Shown: positions 50,220 through 58,270, numbered from the stretch's first letter. The stretch: 64,000 nt of DNA from VRUE01 sp963788975 (GCA_963788975.1 CAWBIJ010000002.1:186001-250000); one strand, 5' to 3'. Notes: generated by a model from the sequence alone, not told the origin. Numbers and translations are program-made.

Positions 50220-51842
50220 TTGCGCGTAGCGCTTGCTCAGATCGATCCCACGGTGGGCGACGTCGCGGGCAACGCGGCGAAGGTCGCCGAGTGGATCGAG
50301 AGAGCCGCCGACGCCGGCGCCGAGCTGGCGATCTTTCCCGAGCTCTGCATCCCCGGCTATCCCGCCGAGGACCTGTACCTGAAGCGCCACTTCGTCGAGG
50401 CCAACCGTCGCGCGGTCGAGGAGCTGGCAGGAGGGGTCGGCCCCGGCCTCACCGCGCTGGTCGGGTTCGCCGAGCCCGCCGCCGAGGGTGGCGACTTCCG
50501 CCACGCCTACAACTCGCTGGCAGTGCTCTCCGACGGGGCGCTGCAGGGCGTCTACCGCAAGAACCGCCTGCCCAACTACGCCGTCTTCGACGAGCAGCGC
50601 TACTTCATCCCCCGCGACGAGCCGATGACGATCGAGGTCGCCGGCACGCGGGTCGGCCTGACGATCTGCGAGGACTGCTGGGTAGAGGGGCCGCCAGCCT
50701 CCGTCGAGGCGGCGCAGGGGGCGGAGCTGATCGCGAACCCGTCGGGCTCGCCCTACCACCGCGGCAAGGGCCGCGAGCGGGAGGCGATGTTCGCCGAGCG
50801 GGCCCGCGCCTACGACACCCACTTCGCCTTCTGCAACCTGGTCGGCGGCCAGGATGAGCTGGTCTTCGACGGCCATAGCTTCGTGCTCGACCCGAACGGC
50901 GAGCCGATCGCCCGCGCCACCCAGTTCGAGGAGGAGCTGCTGGTCTGCGAGGTCCCCTCCCCCGCTCCCGGTCCGCTGACCGAGCCGCTCGACGATCTGG
51001 CCGAGGTCTACGCCGCGCTCGTTCTCGGCCTGCGCGACTACGTCACCAAGAACGGCTTCCAGCACGTCGGGGTTGCCCTCTCGGGAGGGATCGACTCCGC
51101 CTTGGTTGCCCTGCTCGCCGTCGATGCGCTCGGTCCCCAGCGTGTCAGCTGCGTGATCATGCCGTCCCCCCATTCCAGCTCGGAAACACAGCAGGACGCG
51201 CGGACTATCGCTGGCAACCTCGGCTGCGATGCAATCGAGATCCCGATCGCCGACGCGATGGCCGAGTACGAGAAGGCCCTGACTGGCCAGTCAGCCCGAC
51301 CTTCCCAGCCCGACCTCGCCGCCGAGAACATCCAGGCTCGGATCAGGGGGAACCTGATGATGGCGCTCTCCAACCGGCATGGCTGGCTCGTCCTGACGAC
51401 GGGTAATAAGAGCGAGATGTCGGTCGGCTACGCCACCCTCTACGGCGACATGGCGGGTGGCTTCGCGGTGATCAAGGATGTGCCGAAGACGCTCGTCTAC
51501 GACCTGGTCCGCCACCGCAACGAGATGGCGGCGCGCGAGCTGGTCCCCGCTTCGGTGCTGGAGCGTGCACCTTCGGCCGAGCTGCGCCCTGACCAGCGCG
51601 ACAGCGACTCACTGCCGCCCTACGAGCTGCTCGACCGCATCCTGGAGGCCTATGTCGAGCGCGACCAGGGCCGCGAGGAGATGGTCGCCGCGGGATTGCC
51701 TGCCGACGTCGTCGACGAGGTGGTGAGACTGGTTGACCGCTCGGAGTACAAGCGGCGCCAGGCGGCGCCGGGGATTCGGATCACGCCGAAGGCCTTCGGC
51801 CGCGACCGGCGACTGCCGATTACGAATCGCTTCGGCGGTTAA
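50220..51842 (+). CDS. nadE: Glutamine-dependent NAD+ synthetase
   Basis: This 540-residue enzyme amidates nicotinate adenine dinucleotide in the last step of NAD synthesis. The N-terminal nitrilase-type glutaminase has Glu in FPELCIPGYPAEDL, Lys in YRKNRLPNY and Cys in LTICEDCW. The C-terminal synthetase has the PP-loop LSGGIDSALVA, TGNKSEMSVGYATLYGDMAGG and PPYELLDRIL. TTG at 50220 preceded by CGGAG gives the normal N-terminus (MRVALAQIDPTVGDV). Much longer in-frame starts lack support. Confidence 0.95.
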   Translation: MRVALAQIDPTVGDVAGNAAKVAEWIERAADAGAELAIFPELCIPGYPAEDLYLKRHFVEANRRAVEELAGGVGPGLTALVGFAEPAAEGGDFRHAYNSLAVLSDGALQGVYRKNRLPNYAVFDEQRYFIPRDEPMTIEVAGTRVGLTICEDCWVEGPPASVEAAQGAELIANPSGSPYHRGKGREREAMFAERARAYDTHFAFCNLVGGQDELVFDGHSFVLDPNGEPIARATQFEEELLVCEVPSPAPGPLTEPLDDLAEVYAALVLGLRDYVTKNGFQHVGVALSGGIDSALVALLAVDALGPQRVSCVIMPSPHSSSETQQDARTIAGNLGCDAIEIPIADAMAEYEKALTGQSARPSQPDLAAENIQARIRGNLMMALSNRHGWLVLTTGNKSEMSVGYATLYGDMAGGFAVIKDVPKTLVYDLVRHRNEMAARELVPASVLERAPSAELRPDQRDSDSLPPYELLDRILEAYVERDQGREEMVAAGLPADVVDEVVRLVDRSEYKRRQAAPGIRITPKAFGRDRRLPITNRFGG

Positions 51843-51937
51843 GTCGTTCCTGGCTGTTTAGCGCTGCCTTGCCTTTGCCCTTCGCCTTGCGCCTTCGACC
51901 CAAACACCGTAGACGTCGTCTTTCCCTGGCCCGCGGG

Positions 51938-51968
51938 GACCCGGGACCGCAAGGTGCGGCCCCGGGTC
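51938..51968 (+). terminator. Hairpin downstream of nadE and of the convergent secreted-protein gene
   Basis: GACCCGGGACCGC (51938-51950) pairs with GCGGCCCCGGGTC (51956-51968) with one mismatch and a 5-nt loop. It lies in the 190-nt gap between convergent genes. No U-tract follows on either strand. The rest of the gap (51843-52032) holds no gene I can support. Confidence 0.55.
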
Positions 51969-52032
51969 GCGGGTGTGCCTTATGGCTTGTGCCGTTACTT
52001 CAGCCTGCTGCTTGATACTCGCCGCTGTGGGG

Positions 52033-52743
52033 TCATTCAGCTCCCCATTCCAGGCCGTTATGGCTGCCGGCAAGCGATACGAGTGCGTCAACATCGAGGT
52101 GCGATTCGTTGGAACCATACATCAGTTTGCAACCGAATAAACTTAACATTCCTTTGGTTGAGAGTAAGTGCTCAACCCGATCTCCAGTGGTAACGATGCG
52201 CGCAACCCCGCAGCCTTTGACTTTCACTTGTTCCGGCAGCGCGCATTCGGTTTGGTTGACGACGGTCACGAAGGTTCCCGACACCCCACCTTCCGGTGTG
52301 ATTAAGAGATAGGGGTCGCCCGTGCCAGTACCATGCTGTTCCGTGGTTAACGCTGTATTGCCTGAGTGTAAGATGACTAAAGCTTCGCCTTTAACCACCA
52401 TATTTTCAAGTCCACATGCTTGACCAGATAATGCGCCACCGCTCACCGCCTGAGCTAAGCATTTTTCGAGCGTGATTGTTCCTTTGCCTGCCCCGGCGCT
52501 CGAAAGCGTGGCGCTTACGCTGGCGGCGTGACAGAAGATCTCATAGTTCAGGTTTAAGATCAAGAGCCTGCCTTCTAAGGCATTATGTTGCACTCCGGTT
52601 ATTTCCACGGTAAAGGGCGGTGATAAGCCTTTGACTAAGACGGTGCCCGATGCCTGCGCTCCGCTGGCCGTCAATGCCATCAGGCTGAGGACAGCAAGAA
52701 GCGACAGGCCGAAGGCCTTATGGGCCTGCTTCCGATAGTTCAT
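52033..52743 (-). CDS. Secreted protein of unknown function, AT-richer than neighbours
   Basis: This 236-residue exported protein has a signal peptide (LSLLAVLSLMALTASGAQA) and a mature beta-rich domain with paired cysteines (about residues 71, 94, 109, 167, 178, 208). The LEKCLAQ, LSGQACG, PYLLITPEGG and CALPEQVKVKGCG blocks resemble, from memory, a large family of secreted hypothetical proteins in Thermoleophilia. It has a strong AGGAGG ribosome binding site. Codon use is visibly richer in A/T-ending codons than the surrounding genes, which suggests recent transfer or relaxed selection. No function can be assigned. Confidence 0.82.
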   Translation of the reverse strand: MNYRKQAHKAFGLSLLAVLSLMALTASGAQASGTVLVKGLSPPFTVEITGVQHNALEGRLLILNLNYEIFCHAASVSATLSSAGAGKGTITLEKCLAQAVSGGALSGQACGLENMVVKGEALVILHSGNTALTTEQHGTGTGDPYLLITPEGGVSGTFVTVVNQTECALPEQVKVKGCGVARIVTTGDRVEHLLSTKGMLSLFGCKLMYGSNESHLDVDALVSLAGSHNGLEWGAE

Positions 52744-53038
52744 GTATTCCTCCTAGTGTTCTTGTAGCTACGTTGATCCGTAACGCCGATTCGCGTACGC
52801 AGTAACCAGCATTCCTCTGATCATGCGAGCCGTCAAGCTCCTTGTCACAATGTTTTCCAGCTCTGCGCAAATTTCAACGAAAACTAAGTAAATTCTTGCC
52901 ACTCATGTCCTGCCCTTTAGGTAGGTTCAAAGTGTGGTGGGCATGTTGTCATACATACTATTTGTCATAACAAACTGCTTTCGGGTAGCGAAGCTGACGC
53001 GGGGTGCCAAAAACCCCATGCACGAATCGCTGAGGAGG
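52744..53038. other. AT-rich intergenic region upstream of the secreted-protein gene
   Basis: About 295 nt, clearly AT-richer than the rest of the window, with no supportable gene. It contains the promoter and ribosome binding site of the minus-strand secreted protein and runs up to the stop of the thioesterase gene. I see no inverted repeats or insertion-sequence ends. Confidence 0.6.
52808..52836 (-). promoter_or_regulatory. Candidate promoter of the secreted-protein gene
   Basis: On the minus strand TTGACG (52836-52831) and AATGCT (52813-52808) are 17 nt apart, about 65 nt upstream of the ATG. The transcript would be leadered, in contrast to most genes here. Confidence 0.35.
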
Positions 53039-53443
53039 CTAGGCCTTTGGCAGCGGCCTGACAGCGATGGTCATCTGGGCGAGGGCACACAGTCTGCCCT
53101 CCGCGTCTTTGACTTCCGCGTCCCAGACCCAGGTGGTGCGGCCGCGGTGGCGGGCTTTGGCGTGGATTTCGGCGTGGCCCTCGGTGATCGGGCGCAGGAA
53201 GTTGACGCTGATCGACTGGCCCATTGCGGCCATCCCATCATCGAGCACCTCGAGGGCGGTGGCGCGAGAGCAGGCGCTCTCGATCAGCGAGGACATCACC
53301 CCGCCGTGCAGGAGGCCGACCGGCTGACGCAGCTCATCGCGCATCTCGACCCGGACCCGGGCATGCTCGGGGTTGTCGTCGAGCCACTCGGTTCCGAGCA
53401 GGGCATCGAAGTGGGAGACAAGGCCGCGCGGGTCGTCCGCCAT
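53039..53443 (-). CDS. PaaI-type hotdog thioesterase
   Basis: This 134-residue hotdog-fold acyl-CoA thioesterase has GLLHGGVMSSLIESACS, the central HGG helix motif, and the SISVNFLRPITEGHAEIHAKA strand pattern. The ATG at 53443 follows TAGGGT by 8 nt (minus strand). Substrate probably aryl- or acyl-CoA (family knowledge). It is divergent from the HTH-membrane protein gene. Confidence 0.88.
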   Translation of the reverse strand: MADDPRGLVSHFDALLGTEWLDDNPEHARVRVEMRDELRQPVGLLHGGVMSSLIESACSRATALEVLDDGMAAMGQSISVNFLRPITEGHAEIHAKARHRGRTTWVWDAEVKDAEGRLCALAQMTIAVRPLPKA

Positions 53444-53490
53444 GCACTCAGACCCTACTCGGGCGGCCGCTCGCGTAGGCTTCGAGCACG

Positions 53491-54450
53491 GTGGGGATGA
53501 GCGACGACCAGAGGGCACTGCTGCGGCTGCTTGCGCAGCGCGAAGAGGGCTATGAGGACATCGCGGCGCTGATGGGACTCAGCGTCGACGAGGTGCGGGC
53601 GCGGGTCAAGAGTGCGCTTGCGGAGTTGAACGAAGGGTCTCCGGCGGCGAGGGACCAGGGCGCTCCGGCCGCGGGTCCTGTCGCTGCAGGGGACCCACCG
53701 TCCCCCGCGGTAGCTGAAGCTTCCTCGGGGGCGGTTCCCCCTATAGCGCCACCCGCGGAGGAGAGCACGGCTCCAGCGCCGTCTCCTAGTGCTCCCGCGT
53801 CTCCCGCTCCCGCCCGGCCGCTGAGATCACCATCGACCGCCGGCAAGCCGCGGATGGCGATGCCCAAAGACCGGCGGCGGCTTGTGGAGCTGATCGGGGG
53901 GGCGATGGTTGTGGTCTTGGCGCTGCTCTTTGCCACCGGGGCTATTGACATTGGTGGTGGGGATGACTCGGATTCGAAGTCGGACTCGACCAGCACCGCG
54001 AGCGATGTGGCGAAAAGCTCGACGAAACTGACCCAGGCGATTCTCCAGCAGGTCGATGGCGGTGACGCCAAAGGTCTCGCCGTGTTCGCCCGTTCGAAAG
54101 GCTCGGTCCTACTGCTGCTTCAGGCCGAAAGCCTAGAGCCCGCCGGCAAAGGCCAGGCTTACGCGGTCTCGCTCTCTCGCTCGCCGACCGAGAGGATCCC
54201 GATCGCCATTACCAGGGTCCCGCAGTCCGGAACAATCGAAGCGCAGTACCCGATCCCCTCCGAAGCGCTTGGCCTGTTGGCCAATGGCTTCGACCAGATG
54301 GAAGTCTCGCTGGTCTCCAACGCGGAGCTGAAAGCGGCGCTGGCCGAAGCCGGCAAAGAGCAGAAAGCCCCAACCTACGCCGGTGAGGACGTCCTGCGCG
54401 GCGAGGTCACCGGACCGATCGTCAACGTCGCCGCGAAAAACGGCGATTAG
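53491..54450 (+). CDS. Sigma-region-4-like HTH protein with one transmembrane helix
   Basis: The 319-residue protein joins an N-terminal HTH resembling sigma-70 region 4 (residues 4-45, EGYEDIAALMGLSVDEVRARVKSAL) to an Ala/Pro-rich cytoplasmic linker and one transmembrane helix (about 130-153). An extracytoplasmic domain of about 150 residues follows. Linker residues about 60-89 are encoded by copy 2 of the palindromic repeat. The outer domain has features of RskA-type anti-sigma C-termini (GKGQAYAVSLSRSP), so signal transfer across the membrane is a reasonable guess. Start is GTG 53491 (9 nt after TAGGCT) or ATG 53497. Confidence 0.8.
   Translation: MGMSDDQRALLRLLAQREEGYEDIAALMGLSVDEVRARVKSALAELNEGSPAARDQGAPAAGPVAAGDPPSPAVAEASSGAVPPIAPPAEESTAPAPSPSAPASPAPARPLRSPSTAGKPRMAMPKDRRRLVELIGGAMVVVLALLFATGAIDIGGGDDSDSKSDSTSTASDVAKSSTKLTQAILQQVDGGDAKGLAVFARSKGSVLLLLQAESLEPAGKGQAYAVSLSRSPTERIPIAITRVPQSGTIEAQYPIPSEALGLLANGFDQMEVSLVSNAELKAALAEAGKEQKAPTYAGEDVLRGEVTGPIVNVAAKNGD
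53669..53758 (-). repeat. Palindromic dispersed repeat, copy 2 (inside the HTH-membrane protein gene)
   Basis: A 90-nt copy in inverted orientation relative to copy 1, with the same boundaries (CCGCGGGT and ACCCGCGG) and the same GAAGCTTC loop. It is translated from the other strand compared with copy 1, yielding an Ala/Pro-rich linker without stop codons. Confidence 0.9.
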
Positions 54451-54457
54451 ACGCGTA

Positions 54458-54560
54458 CTCGCCTGACCTGGCCAAGCAGGCCAAGGACGCAGGGAGCGTG
54501 GCGTGCTCTGCACGCGAGCGACCGAGGACGCCGGGATGCGCACAGGCCAGGTCAGGCGAG
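54458..54560 (+). repeat. Long hairpin between convergent genes
   Basis: CTCGCCTGACCTGGCC (54458-54473) and its perfect complement (54545-54560) enclose 71 nt that contain a smaller hairpin and two related blocks (AAGGACGCAGGGA and GAGGACGCCGGGA). The right arm includes the stop codon of the FAD oxidase gene. It is probably a bidirectional terminator or a palindromic element. Confidence 0.75.
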
Positions 54561-56192
54561 GAGCTTGCCGGGGTTCATGATCCCCGCTGGATCGAGCTCG
54601 TCCTTGACCGCGCGCAGGACGTCGAGCCCGGTCCTCCCCACCTCCGCCTCCATGTAGGGGGCGTGGTCGCGGCCGACGGCATGGTGGTGGGTGATCGTAC
54701 CGCCGCCGCCGACGATCGCATCCGAGGCGGCCTGCTTAACGGCGCGCCACTGCTCGACCTCCGCCCCCTTGTGCGAGCGGGCGATGAAGGTGAAGTAGAG
54801 CGAGGCGCCGTCGGCGTAGGCGTGGGAGAGGTGGCAGAAGACCAGGCCGGGCGTCCCCTGGGCCGCAAGCGAGTCGGAGATCGCGCCGCCCACCGAGCGT
54901 CGCAGGTCGTTCAGCTTCGACCAGGTGTGCGAGGTCTCGAGGGTCTCGACCATCGTGCCCATGTCGATCAGCGTGTCGCGCAGGTAAGGACCTTGGAAGC
55001 GTCCGTGCTCCCAGGATTCCCCCGCCGACCGACCTAGGTAGGCGGCGCCACCGGCGCGCAGGGCGCGCGAGGCGAGGGCGCGGCGGCGAGCAACCGACTC
55101 CTCATCGCCCTCGACCCCGGCCACGATCAGGCAGCCGCCGCGCTTGCCGCGCAGTCCCAGGTAGCCGTCGAAGAGCTTGCCGGTGACTCCGCGCGGACCC
55201 GAGAGAGCGAGAGAGAGGCTGGTCTCCTCCTCATCGGAGAGGCGGATCACGTCCGGCAGCCCCGGACCCTGCGCCATCGTCCGCACGATCTCCGCCCCGG
55301 CCTCGAAGCTCTCGGCGATCCAGGCCTCGTAGCGTCGTACGGCGGGAAGCGGGCGCACCCTGACCGTAACGTCGGGGATCACCCCGAGGACGCCCTCCGA
55401 GCCGATGATCAGCTCGCGCAGGGCCGGCCCGGCGGCTGTGTGCGGGGTGTCCAGCGTGCGCAGGTCGCCGGCCGGCGCCACGAGGCGAACCGAGCTGACC
55501 ACGGAGTCGAAGCGGCCATAGCCACTCGAGGCCTGGCCAGCAGAGCGGGTCGCGGCGAAGCCGCCGATCGTCGCGTACTCGTAGGACTGGGGAAAGTGCC
55601 CGAGCGTCACCCCCTGCCCCGCCAGCGCGGCTTCCGCTTCGGGGCCACGCAGGCCAGCGCCGAGGCGCGCGGTCAGCGAGCGCCGGTCCACCTCGACTGC
55701 CCGCAGGTCGGCCAGGTCGAGGCTGACCAGCCGCTCGTGCGAACCTCGCAGCGGCTCGACCCCGCCGACGACGCTCGTGCCGCCGCCGTAAGGGACAACC
55801 GCGATGCCTTCGGCTGCGCAGACCTCGAGGACGCGCTTTACAGCCTCGGCGTCGACGGGCAGCAGCACGGCGTCGGGTGCCGCCTCCAGCCCACCGCTAC
55901 GCAGGCGGGTGAGGTCCACGTAGCCGCACCCGGTCGCGTGGCGGACGCGATCCTCTGTCGATCCGAAGACGCGATCCTCGCCCACCGCCTCGGTCAGGGC
56001 CGCCGGCAGCGGTGCGGGCTCGAGCAGCTCAAAGCTCTCCAGCTCCGCCGCTCGCGGCGAGGGGGTCAGCTCGCCGATACGCTCGCGCAGCGTCGCCAGC
56101 GCCTCGCCGTCGAGCTCCGGCGAGACCGAGGGGTCTCCCCACCCCCACCACTTCGAATCACGGCGGGGGAGTCGAGTCGCGTTATGCGTCAT
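54552..56192 (-). CDS. FAD-binding oxidoreductase, alkyldihydroxyacetonephosphate-synthase-like
   Basis: This 546-residue flavoprotein of the VAO/FAD-4 family has VVPYGGGTSVVGGV and YATIGGFAATRSAGQ (FAD binding). The C-terminal FAD-oxidase domain has GRFQGPYLRDTLIDMG, THHHAVGRDHAPYM and LDPAGIMNPGKLL. The HHHAVG-RD region and layout match AGPS, which forms ether lipids, but bacterial relatives have varied substrates. The ATG at 56192 lies 17 nt after the SRPBCC gene, suggesting co-transcription. Confidence 0.88.
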   Translation of the reverse strand: MTHNATRLPRRDSKWWGWGDPSVSPELDGEALATLRERIGELTPSPRAAELESFELLEPAPLPAALTEAVGEDRVFGSTEDRVRHATGCGYVDLTRLRSGGLEAAPDAVLLPVDAEAVKRVLEVCAAEGIAVVPYGGGTSVVGGVEPLRGSHERLVSLDLADLRAVEVDRRSLTARLGAGLRGPEAEAALAGQGVTLGHFPQSYEYATIGGFAATRSAGQASSGYGRFDSVVSSVRLVAPAGDLRTLDTPHTAAGPALRELIIGSEGVLGVIPDVTVRVRPLPAVRRYEAWIAESFEAGAEIVRTMAQGPGLPDVIRLSDEEETSLSLALSGPRGVTGKLFDGYLGLRGKRGGCLIVAGVEGDEESVARRRALASRALRAGGAAYLGRSAGESWEHGRFQGPYLRDTLIDMGTMVETLETSHTWSKLNDLRRSVGGAISDSLAAQGTPGLVFCHLSHAYADGASLYFTFIARSHKGAEVEQWRAVKQAASDAIVGGGGTITHHHAVGRDHAPYMEAEVGRTGLDVLRAVKDELDPAGIMNPGKLLA

Positions 56193-56209
56193 ATCGACGC
56201 AAAAGTCGA

Positions 56210-56674
56210 CTATCGATCATCTGTCTCTCCGCCAAGTGCCCGCTCGATCCCGTCCAGAGCCTCCTCGAGCGTCGACGCCTGTCCGCGCCGCATCATCGGC
56301 GAGCCGAGTCGCGAGAGCCCACGCAGGGACTGGCTGGAGCGGAGCTCGACCGCAGTGCCGTTTCCCTCTGGACGCAGCGCGATCTGCACGCTGGAGCCGC
56401 GCAGATGCCGGGCGAACGGCGTTCCCTCGACCTGCTGCTCCCAGCGGTAGCGCAGCCCCTCGACCGCCTCATCGCAGCGGAAATCGGCGCGCACGCCGCG
56501 TCCCTCAGCGGTTCCCAGCACGTTGGTCCACTGGGCACCAGCGCCACTCCCGTCGACGCTCTCGACTCGCACCGTCCGCGGCCACCAGCGCGGCAGGTTG
56601 TAGGGGTCGGAGACCAGCGCCCAGACCTCCTCTGGTGAGGCGGCGATCACCCTGTTACGAGTCGCGCGTGGCAC
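56210..56674 (-). CDS. SRPBCC (START/Bet v1-like) domain protein
   Basis: This 154-residue lipid- or polyketide-binding fold protein has the N-terminal SPEEVWALVSDPYNLPRWWP pattern, a central beta-sheet (YRWEQQVEGTPFARHLRGSS) and a long C-terminal helix. Probably binds a hydrophobic ligand. It lies 8 nt downstream of the MerR gene. Confidence 0.85.
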   Translation of the reverse strand: MPRATRNRVIAASPEEVWALVSDPYNLPRWWPRTVRVESVDGSGAGAQWTNVLGTAEGRGVRADFRCDEAVEGLRYRWEQQVEGTPFARHLRGSSVQIALRPEGNGTAVELRSSQSLRGLSRLGSPMMRRGQASTLEEALDGIERALGGETDDR

Positions 56675-56682
56675 CAGGACGC

Positions 56683-57423
56683 TCAGTCGCCGGCAAGTTG
56701 GCGCAGGTCCCGCACCAAGAGCAGATGCTTCAAGTGACTGACCGTGGCGGCCAGGCTCTCTAGGCTCTCCAGCGCCTCTTTGCGCCGGTCCGGGTTGCGC
56801 GAGCGCAGCGCCGGCCCGAGCATCGCTTCCAGCAGGTTGGCCTCACGGTCGGCCGAGGAGCGGAAGATGCGCAGGTTGCGGGCACCGACCCCGAAGCGGG
56901 AGAGCTCGTTGGCGGCGCGGACGATTTCCCGGTCCGTCTCGTCGTAGACGGTCTTGCCATCGCGTTTCTCCGGTTGCACGATGCCAAAGTTCTCGAGCTC
57001 GTCGATCAGCTCCTCGCGGGCGCCAGTCTCCTCGATCACCTCGTCAAGGGTGAGGTAGGCGCGCGAGGTGTTGACGAGGATCGCCCGCCGCACCGAGGCT
57101 CCGGAGGGGCGTCGCTCAGAGCTGCCGCCGGGGACGATGTCGCCGCCCGACGCCAACTCCTGGCGGATCACCCGCAGGGGCAGGAACTCGTCGCGCTGGA
57201 GGTGGAGGATCGTGCGCAGCCTTTCGACGTCGGACTGGCTATAGAGCCGGTAGCCACCCGCGGTGCGGCGCGGGGTGAGCAGCTTCTGGTCCTCGAGGTA
57301 GCGGATCTTCGAGATCGAGACGTCGTCGAACTCGCTCTGCAGGATCTTGCAGACGGCGCCGATCGTCAGCGCCTTGCGCGGGCGCGAGTCGCGCTGGCGG
57401 GCCTGTTGCTCGGAGACTGCCAT
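56683..57423 (-). CDS. MerR-family transcriptional regulator (FtsR-like)
   Basis: This 246-residue regulator has a MerR winged helix at residues 18-90 (LTIGAVCKILQSEFDDVSISKIRYLEDQKLL, YSQSDVERLRTILHLQRDEFLPLRVIRQEL) and a C-terminal helical region with a second HTH-like part (LTLDEVIEETGA). It corresponds to the MerR protein found next to the FHA protein GarA in actinobacteria (FtsR, a regulator of ftsZ in Corynebacterium). Spacing to the FHA gene is 9 nt. Confidence 0.9.
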   Translation of the reverse strand: MAVSEQQARQRDSRPRKALTIGAVCKILQSEFDDVSISKIRYLEDQKLLTPRRTAGGYRLYSQSDVERLRTILHLQRDEFLPLRVIRQELASGGDIVPGGSSERRPSGASVRRAILVNTSRAYLTLDEVIEETGAREELIDELENFGIVQPEKRDGKTVYDETDREIVRAANELSRFGVGARNLRIFRSSADREANLLEAMLGPALRSRNPDRRKEALESLESLAATVSHLKHLLLVRDLRQLAGD

Positions 57424-57432
57424 CGCGCGCCC

Positions 57433-57909
57433 CTATTTCTCCAGGTAGCTGAGCTTGTACTTGCCGACCTGGATCTCGTCGCCGTCGGCGAGCAGGTGGG
57501 ACTCGATCCGGCGGCGGTTGACGTAGGTGCCGTTGAGCGAGCCGAGGTCGTCGATGTAGAGGCCGTCGCGACGTCGCACCAGCAAAGCGTGGTTGCGGGA
57601 GACGGTGACGTCGTCGAGGAAGACGCCGGCGTCGGGGCTGCGGCCGATGCTGACCCGGTCCTCGGTGATAGTGAAGCTCTCCCCCGCGCGGCCACCGCCG
57701 GAGCGGATCACGAGGGCGGCACCGCTGCGGGCCACCGCCTCGTCGATGTCGATCGGCTGCATCTCGCCGGTGTCGTCGACGGTGTAGGTCATCGTCGTCG
57801 GCTCGTCGCTCTCGCCCTCGGCGGGGCCACCCAGATAGGCGCCGCACTTCTGGCAGTAGTTGGCGCCCTCGGGGTTGACGAAGCCGCATTCGGGACAGTG
57901 GACGGCCAT
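57433..57909 (-). CDS. Zinc-ribbon FHA domain protein (GarA-like)
   Basis: This 158-residue protein has an N-terminal four-cysteine zinc ribbon (CPEC...CQKC, residues 5-22) and a linker with threonines (PTTMT, about residues 38-42) at the place where GarA is phosphorylated. An FHA domain at about 75-150 (VSIGRSPDAGVFLDDVTVSRNHALL, LGSLNGTYVN) binds phosphothreonine. GarA controls 2-oxoglutarate metabolism in mycobacteria; the zinc ribbon is an addition compared with that protein. The upstream RsiG-like gene is 16 nt away. Confidence 0.92.
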   Translation of the reverse strand: MAVHCPECGFVNPEGANYCQKCGAYLGGPAEGESDEPTTMTYTVDDTGEMQPIDIDEAVARSGAALVIRSGGGRAGESFTITEDRVSIGRSPDAGVFLDDVTVSRNHALLVRRRDGLYIDDLGSLNGTYVNRRRIESHLLADGDEIQVGKYKLSYLEK

Positions 57910-57925
57910 CGGCTCGATCCTTCCG

Positions 57926-58195
57926 TTAGTCGGCGGGCTTGTCCTCAGGGGCGCCGGCTGCTTTGCCGGCGAGGATCTCGGTCAGGCGGCTGACGTCGTC
58001 GCCGGAGATCAGCGCTTCTCCGCCCTCGCGTTTATGGCGCAAGCGGTTGACCAGCTCGGCGCGCAGGATGTCGATCTTGCCGTGCAGGACACGCCGCTTG
58101 TAGGAGATCTCGTTCTCCTCCTCGGTGAGCTTGTCGATCAGGTCCTTCAGTTCCTCGTCGCTGAGCGAACCGAGATCGGGAAAAGTGTCCTCCAT
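57926..58195 (-). CDS. rsiG: RsiG-like protein (c-di-GMP-responsive anti-sigma type)
   Basis: The 89-residue protein is mostly helical. Its central helix matches the RsiG c-di-GMP signature E-x3-S-x2-R-x3-Q-x3-D with one change: Glu27, Ser31, Arg34, His38 (in place of Gln) and Asp42 in EENEISYKRRVLHGKID. RsiG sequesters the sigma factor WhiG when bound to c-di-GMP in Streptomyces. Single-motif forms act as dimers in Rubrobacter. The ATG at 58195 has AAGGAG 6 nt upstream. Its sigma factor is not in the window. Confidence 0.8.
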   Translation of the reverse strand: MEDTFPDLGSLSDEELKDLIDKLTEEENEISYKRRVLHGKIDILRAELVNRLRHKREGGEALISGDDVSRLTEILAGKAAGAPEDKPAD

Positions 58196-58240
58196 GGCGC
58201 TCCTTACTCGGGGGGTCCACCGGACGGTGGGTCGCCGCCG

Positions 58241-58270
58241 ATTATAGGTCGCCTGGGGCCAAAGGTTCAA
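58241..58270 (-). promoter_or_regulatory. Consensus promoter of the rsiG-FHA-MerR unit
   Basis: On the minus strand TTGAAC (58270-58265) and a perfect TATAAT (58246-58241) are 18 nt apart, overlapping the end of pgsA. This is the best vegetative-type promoter in the window. It yields a leader of about 40 nt with a ribosome binding site. Confidence 0.75.

Noticed and set aside
51858..52118. An 86-codon minus-strand frame overlapping the end of the secreted-protein gene
   Set aside because: It is out of frame with a better-supported gene, spans a hairpin, and shows no recognisable features.
52934..53500. A 188-codon plus-strand frame opposite the thioesterase gene
   Set aside because: It is the antisense of a clear hotdog thioesterase with its own promoter and has no family-like features.
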